Both the position numbers and the translations under genes were made by a program. Of a stretch of 64,000 nt of DNA, positions 19,903 through 28,880 are shown piece by piece (the first letter of the stretch is position 1; each line of letters opens with the position of its first letter). This DNA comes from Fusobacterium varium. GTDB taxonomy: Bacteria > Fusobacteriota > Fusobacteriia > Fusobacteriales > Fusobacteriaceae. The notes below the pieces were generated by a model. The model was given only the letters and a program-made list of their open reading frames with translations, ran no database searches and had not been told where the DNA came from. Location of the stretch: NCBI GenBank assembly GCA_900637705.1, contig LR134390.1, forward strand, positions 1,364,001 through 1,428,000, read 5' to 3'.

Positions 19903-20615
19903 TGGAAAATCAATATAATTTTTTATGGTATCCTTTAACAAGTTTTATTGAAAAGGATAATGAAAATATAAATTTTGAAATAGCAGAGATTATTTCACCC
20001 TATATTGAAGTTAATATGTCTAACATAAATAATATTCAAAGTGAAATTGAAACTACTGATGTAAAAGTTGAAATAAATCCTTTTATAAGATTTAATGAAA
20101 TTTTTCAAATAATAACATATCCTGATTTTGAAAATATGGAAATAGAATTAAAAAAATCTTTGGTTAATATACTTTTTCATTTGTTAGGAGAAATGGACTT
20201 ATATCTAGGACAAAATAAAAAAGATATTATAGTAAAAGAAATGCGTAAAGACATAGAAAATGGTTGCTTTGGAAAAGATAGTACAAAGCTTTTTAAATTA
20301 TTTAAAGAATATGAAAAACATATAATTGTAGATATTCTTTATGATATGTATTGCTATCTTAATATGATAGAAGCTTTTAAAAAATCTATAAAGAAAATAT
20401 TTAAAGATTCCATTATATATGACAATCTTTCTTCTGATACTAATCTTGTAATTTATTTGAATTACATGAAAACTGAAGAAAATATAAAGAAAGTTGAATT
20501 TCTTAAGGAAATATTTTTACCAATAGGTTTAGAGCTGGATTTATTTTGGGAATATCATTTTGGAGTTATAGGTGTAGAAATAACTATGAGAATAGGAGAA
20601 ATAGCAGTATTTTAA
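19902..20615 (+). CDS. Unrecognised protein coupled to the previous gene
   Basis: A 237-residue, helix-rich, acidic protein. It begins NFLWYPLTSFIEKD and ends with a beta-type GVIGVEITMRIGE. The ATG overlaps the previous stop by one base, a strong sign of stoichiometric production of both. No family recognised; a baseplate part is possible from context only. Confidence 0.5.
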   Translation: MENQYNFLWYPLTSFIEKDNENINFEIAEIISPYIEVNMSNINNIQSEIETTDVKVEINPFIRFNEIFQIITYPDFENMEIELKKSLVNILFHLLGEMDLYLGQNKKDIIVKEMRKDIENGCFGKDSTKLFKLFKEYEKHIIVDILYDMYCYLNMIEAFKKSIKKIFKDSIIYDNLSSDTNLVIYLNYMKTEENIKKVEFLKEIFLPIGLELDLFWEYHFGVIGVEITMRIGEIAVF

Positions 20616-20633
20616 ATTTAGGGAGGGATATAA

Positions 20634-20957
20634 ATGGGGGCAGGATTTGCATTGATAATAGCTGGTCTATGGTTAATGATGAAGAAATCAAAAATAGAAG
20701 GGGAAACATACAAGGCAACTATTGTTGGAATAACAAAATTTGATAGATACTATATAATGAAATTTGAATGTGATGGAGAAATAATAGAGGCTAAAACAAT
20801 AGAAGGAGGATTAGTAAATTCTAAAGATAAAATAGGAGAAGAAATAGAGATAGAATATAATAAGGAAAATCCAGAAGTTTGTTCTATAAAAGGAGCAAAT
20901 AGAGGATATATTCTTATCATTGCAGGAATTATTTTTATTCTTTTTAGGACAATGTAA
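20634..20957 (+). CDS. Small membrane protein, DUF3592-like
   Basis: A 107-residue protein with a hydrophobic segment at each end (about 3-15 and 90-105). Between them is a beta-rich loop: ATIVGITKFDRYYIMKFE, then EIEIEYNKENPEVC. Two terminal membrane segments around a loop with a YNPxNP-like motif are typical of DUF3592 proteins, whose role is unknown. Ribosome site AGGGAGG. It precedes the lipoprotein gene by 2 bases. Confidence 0.6.
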   Translation: MGAGFALIIAGLWLMMKKSKIEGETYKATIVGITKFDRYYIMKFECDGEIIEAKTIEGGLVNSKDKIGEEIEIEYNKENPEVCSIKGANRGYILIIAGIIFILFRTM

Positions 20958-20959
20958 TT

Positions 20960-21952
20960 ATGAAAAAAGAGATGAAATATTTTCTATTGATATTAATTAC
21001 AATATTATTAATATCATGTGGCAGAAAGGTAACATCAGAAGAAGCAGAAGAAAAAATAGCGCAGCATATGTATGAAAGATATGGGGAAGAATTTGAAGTA
21101 GGATATGCAATGATAGATGGATATACTAAGGGTGATAGAAATGTAACATGGTATGAAGCAAGAGTAACACCAATAAGATATATAGGAACACCCAAATATA
21201 GAGATAAGTACTATAAAGCAGTAGGAACAGTAATGGTAAAAAAGAAAATGTTTAGAGAAGAATTTGGAATAACAAGAGATACATACAGCAATGTCATGTT
21301 GAAAGAGTCAGCTAATGAGTTTTATGGAAAGAAGTTAAAAGAACTATTTGGAGAAAATTATTTATCAGTATTAGAAGTAACAGGAAGTTATTCAGATAAG
21401 AGTAAAAATTTTGAAGGAAGTGTGAAACTGACAAAAGAAAAAGGAGATAGACTATATATAAGTGGAGGTATTTATATATTTGGGAGAGTAGAGAATGATG
21501 AAGACAGAGAATGGTATAGGAAACAAATTTACGAATTTATTCAATTTATGAAGGAGACAGGAACTTTTGAGTATGTGGATTTGGATATAGAAGTAATAGA
21601 TGAAAAAGTTTTAAGTGAAAATTTTAAAAATAATGAAATTTTAAAAAATAATTTATTAGAAAATAGAAAAAGTTGGGAAAAAGATGAAAAAGATACAAAA
21701 AACTATAGAGACACTAAAAAACTTTTTTTAAAAGAAATAAAGGTTAATAGTAATGAAATATTAAAAAACATAAATGAGATAAATAAAAGTCAAATCAAGA
21801 AAAATTCATTAGATTGGTCATACTATAATCTTTTGCTTTATACAAAAATTTATTCACTTAAATACATAAAGAGTAATTCTATAAAAGGAGAAAAAGAAAA
21901 AGAATACAATAAGATAACAGATATTGAATTTGATATGGGAGGTTATTATTGA
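20960..21952 (+). CDS. Variable lipoprotein, copy 1 (putative immunity protein of the giant effector)
   Basis: A 330-residue protein with a lipoprotein signal (hydrophobic stretch ending LLISCGRK, Cys near residue 20). Residues ~20-208 are almost identical in three further copies (30942, 32181, 33397); residues ~210-285 differ strongly; the last ~35 residues again share a pattern (IYSxKYI, then EY, then DIxF). The gene stops 1 base inside the start of the giant effector gene. Effector-adjacent lipoproteins with a variable region are often immunity proteins in T6SS loci (family knowledge); here it is inference. No characterised family recognised. Confidence 0.65.
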   Translation: MKKEMKYFLLILITILLISCGRKVTSEEAEEKIAQHMYERYGEEFEVGYAMIDGYTKGDRNVTWYEARVTPIRYIGTPKYRDKYYKAVGTVMVKKKMFREEFGITRDTYSNVMLKESANEFYGKKLKELFGENYLSVLEVTGSYSDKSKNFEGSVKLTKEKGDRLYISGGIYIFGRVENDEDREWYRKQIYEFIQFMKETGTFEYVDLDIEVIDEKVLSENFKNNEILKNNLLENRKSWEKDEKDTKNYRDTKKLFLKEIKVNSNEILKNINEINKSQIKKNSLDWSYYNLLLYTKIYSLKYIKSNSIKGEKEKEYNKITDIEFDMGGYY

Positions 21953-21954
21953 AA

Positions 21955-24900
21955 ATGAATATAACAGATAAAGAATTGTTAGCAATATGTAACTTGTCAA
22001 ATTTAAAAATGGAATTTGCCAATTTAATAGAAAGTGAAAGAACAATAGATGAGAAAAAAATTGTGACAAATCATACAATTTATTCACTCTTGGAAAAAGA
22101 AATAGAAAGTATAAAATTAGATGAACTAGGAAAAAATACAGAAAATAAAGATGGAAGTAAAAAAGTTCCAAGAGCATTTATGAGAAAAAGAGAGGATGAA
22201 TCAAAACCATATTCAGCAGTATACAATAGTATTGATGAACTGAAGTATACAGCAGGAATAGTATATGAATATTATGAATATTTTAAAGCAAATGGAGAGA
22301 AAAATAATTTTTTAGAAGATTGGGAAATACTATATGGTGGAGATGGATATAGTATAACTACAGAATTTATAGATTATTTATTAGAAACAGGAAAAAAAGA
22401 AAATTTAAATAAAGTACTTTATTTAGAAGACAAAGCAAATAAATATATTTATGAAATAGAAAAAATGAAAAAGAAGAATATGAATTAAAAAAAAAGGATT
22501 CAGATAATAATCTAGTTCTTCCTACAGAAGAAGAAAAAAAAGGACTTCAAGAAATATATCAGGAAATAGATAATATTTTATTATCAGAAAAACTATATAA
22601 CAGCAGAGAATTTTATGAAAGAAACCAAGAAACAGAAAGGATTATAAAAATAGGTTTAAATATAATTAGGGTAATTTCATTTATAGCTCCTCCTATTTTT
22701 AATGGAATAAAAAAAAGCAGGGAAATAGCTAAAGCAGCTTCAAGTATACCTGAATTAACTGAAAAAATAGGTGGAGAATTAAGTGAAGAAATAACCAAAA
22801 TTACTGCAAATATGCCAGAATATCAAGGAATAAAAGTCAAATTTGATGCTAAATCATTTAAAAAACAAATATTGGAAAAATCTTCTAAAATAACAAGTTC
22901 ATTAAGTAAAAAAGAAATAACTACAGAAATAGAAGAAACAATAGAAAGAAAAATAAATAAGTTATTTGTTGAAGAAGGTAAAAACGCAATAAAAATAAGT
23001 GGAGTTTCTTCCAGTAAAGCTAAATTTTTAAGAAAAGCATTGATTGCTGAAATGTCTTCATTAAATAAAATGCCAATAAATGCCTTTAAACTTCCAAGAG
23101 CAGATATGTTTAATTTTTTAGGAATAAATTTTGAATCACCAAATAAAAAAGTTCAAGATACAATAGAAACAAATTTATTCAACGGTATAAAAAAATATTT
23201 ACAAAAATTAGGAGTGGAAGAAAAAGTTACAAAAAATATAACTAAATATTTAGAAGATACAATAGTCGGTGGAAGCAGAGACTATTTAAAAAATTTAGTT
23301 AATTTAGTTGAAAATATAAGAGTAGACAACTTGGGGAATTTATTTAGTGGTATGTTAAAAGAGTTTAAAATTTTAACTATGCTCAATGAAAACGCAGCTT
23401 ATACCTTTTTTGTTGTTAATTGGTCATTAGAATATTTAAGAGATAAAATAGATAAAAGAAAGTTTTCTCCTCAAGAAAAAGAGAAAATTAATGAAATGAT
23501 AGAAGAATTGGAACAAATAAAAAAGGTATATTTGAAATACCATTTCAAAGAGATATAAGATACGATTGTTTTGATTTTGGAGTAAATATATTAGCAAAAG
23601 TAGAAAAAAAAGGTGATAAAAAATTATAAAAAAAATTGTTGTCTGTTTTAGAAATTCAAGCCACGACTCACAAATAAATGAGAGATTGATGAATGGTGAA
23701 TTATATAATGAATTTATTCTTCTAGATTTGGTAAGAGGATATCTTCTGCCAAAAATATTAGAAGAAGAGAAAAAATTAGACATGGACAACTTGGAAATAA
23801 TTGTTACTGGATTTAATACTGGTGCAGAACTAGCTGGAATATTTAGATTGATGAACAATTGTGAAGCAAGAGTATTTAAAACACGAAATTTAAATTTAGA
23901 CTCAGATGTTTTAGCATTTAATACAAAAGACTTGAGTAATATATTTTATGGAAAGTCCTTATCTGTTTTAGAAGAAACTAAAGAACAATTATATGCTATA
24001 ACACGAGATCACACAATAGCTTTAGTAATAGGATATATAGTATCAGGTGGAACTTCAATAGTACCAAGTGTTATTTTTTCTACAGTGACAGCTCTTTTTT
24101 ATTTATATGGAATATATATAAAACAAAAGAAAATGGAAGATTTATATGTAGCATTGTGTAGAGCAGGATTTATAGACTGTCCTAAAAAAAATAATTGTGG
24201 AAAAAAATATTCTGAAAATTGTGAATACATTAATAAAAAAATGGCTTTCCCTCCATTAGTAAAAAATATATCTGAAGTATATGAAGAAAAAATAGCAATA
24301 AGTTTATATAAAAGAAAAGAAGAGTTTTTTGATGGCTGGAATGTTGATGAAATTTTTATTAAAGTACGAGATTATCTTTCTTTACTAATAGATGGATGTT
24401 ATTTAGATTTTAAGATTTCTCCTTTGATTATAGATGCAGTTTCTTTAGAAAATGGAAATTATAGAAGTAAGAAGTTTAAATATCAGACTTTACCTGAATC
24501 AAGAGATGGAAAAGAGTTTAAAAGAATATTTAAAAAAGAGTTAGGTGAAACAGAGTCCTATATATTGCATAGAGAAATTTATTATGATTTTATATCACAG
24601 GATGAAGAATATACAGTAAATGCTTATGAGGAATATCATGCTGACATTTATGATGAGTCAGAATGGAATAATATATATCGTGAAGGGCCAGAAGCCTCAT
24701 ACAGAATACAAGTAGGCAGAATTGATACAAGAGATATTCCTCAAGCTGACAAAAAGGTAGATATAAATTCTGGAGATATCTTGAGCTGGTATATCAGTAC
24801 TAATCATAGAATTCAGCAGAATTATTATTCTGGAAAAATCAAACCATATAATTGTTTTTATACAAAGGGATTTGATTATGGAGCAAAAGCTTATTTAAAA

Positions 24901-26110
24901 AAAGAAATAGCACACTCAGAATATGATGAAAATAAACTAGATATGGAAACTAATTTTTCAAATGTAATTTCTCCAGACAATAGTGAATTTATATTTTTCC
25001 CTTTAGTTGAGGGAGGAAATAACGGAAATATAATAGTAGAGCGATATAATAATAAGGAATATATGGTTTCAGAGGAAAGTATAAGTAATGATTATATAGG
25101 AAGTGTATTTAGAAGCTATATGGAAGATTACTTTTTAAAAGGAACAGCTAAAATTAAACCTAAATTAGATAGCTATGAAGATGATGTAAGAAAGTATAAA
25201 AATATTACAGTTAAAGATGAAATAGAATATGAAAAGGAAATTAATAAAGTTCCAGTTTCTAATACATTAAAACCTAAAACAAAAGAGGAGTATTATTATA
25301 CTAAAATAGCTGGACACGGAATTATGTTAGAGTCTAAAACAAAAGGAAAAGAATTAAATATTGAATTTATAAAAAAATGGAAGAAAAAATATTTTTAAAT
25401 TTAAAAGACAAAAAATAACTCAACCATCTTTTCCTTTATTTTTAGAAATACTTAAAAAATTAAATAAAGAAGGAAATGATTCTATATTATCCTCATATTA
25501 TACAATAAATAATGAAACAGGTTTAAAAGCTCACCCAAATACAAAAATATTGAGAATAGGCCATATTGAAGATGAAAGTGGAAGTTATAATGAAAAATCT
25601 TTAAAATATCTATACAATTATTATTATGCTCAATATAACAAAGGAGTATATTTTAATTCAAATGAAAGTAAAAAATCGGAATTAGATAGAATAAGAAGAG
25701 GAATAATAGAGTTTAAAGGAATTATTTCAAGAAAAGGTGAAAAAAATGAAGAAAAAGAGGCAGATAAAAAAATAGTAGTTTCTCAGGCAAAAATAATATG
25801 CAGCAGAAGTAATGGAAGAACTTCTGAATTTATAGCAAAAATTTTGAAAAATGCAACTGCTGACAATAAAACAATAGGATGTTCAAAAGATAATATTCCA
25901 GGTATAAATATAAAAAAATTTCCATTTTGTTCTTCGGATAAGAATGGTATATGCAAATGTGAAATACCATATGGATCCGAATGGAATAATTGCTTGGAAA
26001 CAAGTGAAATTTTTGGAAAAATAATTACAAATAAAAGTGAATTAAAATGTCAAAAAGGTGGAACAATTTCAATAGTAGATACTAATACAAAAGATATGAA
26101 AGGTAAATAG
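21955..26110 (+). CDS. Giant effector-like protein with C-terminal DUF4280/PAAR-like domain (frame-disrupted)
   Basis: Five overlapping frames join into one protein of about 1,386 residues when one A is added to each of five A-runs (22460-22465, 23519-23524, 23618-23623, 25371-25377, 25410-25415). Residues 1-40 (ITDKELLAICNLSNL) recur as stubs downstream. About 560-660 resembles a class 3 lipase core (CFRNSSHD, then VTGFNTGAELAG), but the GxSxG serine is Asn. A hydrophobic segment lies near 686-708. The C-terminal ~100 residues match DUF4280, a PAAR-like spike tip: AKIICSRSNG, a Trp after PYGSE, and SELKCQKGGTISI. It would ride on the VgrG-like spike encoded next. A TTG at 21949 is an alternative start. 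Confidence 0.7.
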
Positions 26111-26122
26111 AAAGGAGAGAAA

Positions 26123-27706
26123 ATGGGATTAGAAAGTAATTATTCAGCTATAGACTTAAAAATTTTATTGAATAATATTGAAATAAGAAGTGAAGGTTAT
26201 TTATTGGAAGAATTTGAATTAAAATTTAAAGAAAATACTCACAGTCAAATAAATATAGAACTAAAAGTAAAAAAAGAATATAAAAATGATTGGGGAATTT
26301 ATACTAGAGAAGATGTAGGCAGTCAATCAGAAAATAATGCTTCTTTTGATATTTTATTGAAAAAAAGAAAATATTTTTCTGGAATTATTCAAAATATAAT
26401 TCTTATGGAAGAAGATTCTGGAGATATAAAAATAAAATTAGAAGCATTTTCTAAAAGTGAAAAAACGGATAGAACAAAAAGGTATAAAGTATATCAAAAT
26501 CCAAATATGAGATATATAGACATAATAAGAGAAATAGCAGGAAGATATAACGATGAAATAAGCATATTAGGGATAGAATCAGAGGATAACACAAATGTTT
26601 TAAACACAAGAATAAAAAAAGGACTTATAATTCAATATTATGAAACTGATTGGGAATTTTTGATAAGAATTGTATCACATCTAAAAATGGCAGTATTTAG
26701 TATGGGGGCTGGAGAAATATCTATTGGATTTATGAAAGGAATTGAAAGTATAAGGGAATGGAATAAAAATAATGGAAATATAGGAAGAGGAATAGATAAA
26801 TTTAACAATATTTCATATTATCTTACTTCTGTTGATTTTTATAATTTAACTGATAATATAATTGAAAATGATAAAAAAAATATGGGAATAGTAACAAGAG
26901 GTCACATAGCATATAAAAGTGGAAAATTCTATGGAGAATATTCAACAAAACAGAAAGATTATATTTATGAATATATTGCAAATGAAAATATAAAAGGCTG
27001 CATGATAGAAGGAACTGTTATGAGCATTCCTATTTCAAAAAATGGAAAAATAGCAATAATGACTGTAGATTTTTATTCTGGACTGCAAAAAACTGCTTCT
27101 AATAAATTTCATAATATAATAAAAGTTGAATCAGCAGGAGATTCATTTTTATTTAATAATAAGGAAGAAAGATTTAATTTTCCATATACAACTCCATATT
27201 CAAAAACAAATACAGGATATTTCTGTACTCCAGAAGTATTAGATACAGTAGCAGTCAATTTTCCTACTACTGAAGAAAGTGAAGGATATGTGGTATGGGC
27301 AGTGAATAATGAAGGAAATATAAGATTCAGTAATCCATATGTAAGAAATTATACAACTAAATTAGAAAATAAAAGTGAAAAAGTATGTTTTGATTTCAGA
27401 TTAAATGAAAGTAGTTATTTATTTGAATGTGCAGAAGATTCAAGAGAAATATTTAATAATAAAATTATTGAATGCAAAAATGATATATTGGTAAATTCCA
27501 AAAATAATATAACAATAGAAAATGCTAATGATGTTTCATTGACTACTAAAATATATGATGTAGAAGTTGGAGAAAATTATATTGAAAGCGTAAAATCTAA
27601 AAAAAGTTGTGAATATGGAGAATTAATAGAAGATATCAGCAAGGGCAGAAAAATCAGATGTGAAATTTATGATATAACTACTGGAGCATATAAAGTTAAG
27701 CAATAA
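26123..27706 (+). CDS. vgrG: VgrG/gpD-like spike protein
   Basis: A 527-residue protein. The N-terminal ~330 residues follow the gp27/phage gpD hub pattern (KRKYFSGIIQNI, later YYETDWEFLIRIVSHL with the TxxxFLxR-like signature). After it an OB-fold-like gp5 region contains TPEVLDTVAVNFPTTEESEGYVVWAVNN, which matches the VgrG OB fold. A short C-terminal stretch (KIIECKNDILVNSKNNITIEN) suggests the start of the gp5 beta-helix. It lies 13 bases after the PAAR-like gene, the usual pairing in spike assembly. Ribosome site AAAGGAGAG. Family assignment is by motif and context. Confidence 0.78.
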   Translation: MGLESNYSAIDLKILLNNIEIRSEGYLLEEFELKFKENTHSQINIELKVKKEYKNDWGIYTREDVGSQSENNASFDILLKKRKYFSGIIQNIILMEEDSGDIKIKLEAFSKSEKTDRTKRYKVYQNPNMRYIDIIREIAGRYNDEISILGIESEDNTNVLNTRIKKGLIIQYYETDWEFLIRIVSHLKMAVFSMGAGEISIGFMKGIESIREWNKNNGNIGRGIDKFNNISYYLTSVDFYNLTDNIIENDKKNMGIVTRGHIAYKSGKFYGEYSTKQKDYIYEYIANENIKGCMIEGTVMSIPISKNGKIAIMTVDFYSGLQKTASNKFHNIIKVESAGDSFLFNNKEERFNFPYTTPYSKTNTGYFCTPEVLDTVAVNFPTTEESEGYVVWAVNNEGNIRFSNPYVRNYTTKLENKSEKVCFDFRLNESSYLFECAEDSREIFNNKIIECKNDILVNSKNNITIENANDVSLTTKIYDVEVGENYIESVKSKKSCEYGELIEDISKGRKIRCEIYDITTGAYKVKQ

Positions 27707-27722
27707 ATAAAAGGGAGTATAA

Positions 27723-28528
27723 ATGAACTTAAATTATCCAAATGAAAATATATTAAAAAATATAATGTAAAATTTAGTGAAAGTATAAATGCTCCTGAAT
27801 ATGAGGAAGAAAAAAATGAATTAGAAATTCAAATTGAAATTGAATATAGAGGAGAACAAGCACTATTTTTTATAGAAAGTGAATTAGAAGAAGAAGAGGG
27901 AACTTTAGAAAAAATTTTAGAGTCAACAAATAAAATTTTTAATAAGATAGATTATAAATTAGATAAAAATGGCAAAATAGAAAGTGTAACAAACATTGAA
28001 GAAATAATAAATAAATGGGAATATTTAAGAAAAGAAAGTTTTTTTAAACTTAAAGATGAGAACATAAAAGAATTTATATTTAAATTAAATAGAATAATAA
28101 ATAACAAATATAAATTAATGGAGATGATGAAAAGATTTAATGTTATGCCCTTTATATTTTTAGGAATATATAATCAGGAAATAAAAAAATCAAGTCCCTT
28201 AAGATTAAAAAGAAAGATATATAATATTTTTCCATTGATAAATATTCCAGTGCAATATGAAATATATGATGAAAGTACAGAAAAAGAAAAAATAGGAAGA
28301 TTTTTATTAAAAGAAGATGAAGCGTTTGAACGAAGTGAGTATATAAAACAAGTTTCAGAATGCTACCCTATGAAATCAATGCATAAAATAGGAAGTTTTG
28401 ATCTAAAAGGTGAAGGTTATTATTCTTTTGATGAAAATGATTTGTTAAAAGTAATGGAACTAAAATTATCTATAGAAGTTAAAAATTTAATAAAGTATAA
28501 CTGTATTTATGAAATTAAAGAAAGGTAG
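27723..28528 (+). CDS. Unrecognised protein downstream of vgrG (frameshifted)
   Basis: An ATG at 27723 with a ribosome site (AAGGGAG) opens a frame that stops after 15 codons. Adding one A at 27755-27760 joins it to the long frame ending at 28528, giving 268 residues. The protein is acidic and soluble; around residue 130-170 it has MPFIFLGIYNQEIKK. No motif recognised. Small genes between a spike gene and regulatory genes are often effector adaptors or accessory factors; that is inference only. As sequenced only the part from 28118 is intact. Confidence 0.55.
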
Positions 28529-28536
28529 TAAAAAAT

Positions 28537-28854
28537 ATGTTCATAAGATTTGAAATTTTTTGTAAACCTGCTTATGAGATAGCATTTTCTCCAATAGATG
28601 ATATTGAAAAAGATCTACAAGAGGCTCCAAAAAACTTTTTACTAAAAGATAGATTTAATATTATTGCTGAAGAAATAATAAAAAGAAATACCATAAAAAA
28701 ATTTATAGTATTAGATGGAATGGCAGCAATAAGAGATTATGGAATTGAAATAGAAGAGGAAGATAATATAGAGGAAACACCTGTAATTGATAAAAAAATT
28801 GTAAGAAATTTGAATCAATTTTCAATCTTTAAAGGAATAATAGATTTTATATAA
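28537..28854 (+). CDS. Unrecognised small protein downstream of vgrG
   Basis: A 105-residue acidic protein without signal or membrane segment, 8 bases after the preceding stop. No family recognised. The start has only a weak AAAGAAAGG ribosome site. It ends 26 bases before the second PP2C-like gene and appears to belong to the same transcript. Confidence 0.5.
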   Translation: MFIRFEIFCKPAYEIAFSPIDDIEKDLQEAPKNFLLKDRFNIIAEEIIKRNTIKKFIVLDGMAAIRDYGIEIEEEDNIEETPVIDKKIVRNLNQFSIFKGIIDFI

Positions 28855-28880
28855 TAAAAAATAAAAAACGAGGTTATTAA

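Noticed and set aside
19431-19913. A 160-residue - strand frame
   Set aside because: Antisense to the 18610 gene, Ile/Phe/Leu/Ser-rich shadow without start signals.
25392-25396. One extra T in a T-run as the cause of the break near 25396
   Set aside because: It restores the frame but gives an unnatural Lys/Phe-rich join; two missing A (25371-25377, 25410-25415) give a better reading and fit the general pattern.
21955-26110. A set of four to five separate small genes in the effector region
   Set aside because: Frames overlap end to end, lack ribosome sites at their apparent starts, and five single-A additions give an exact whole number of codons.
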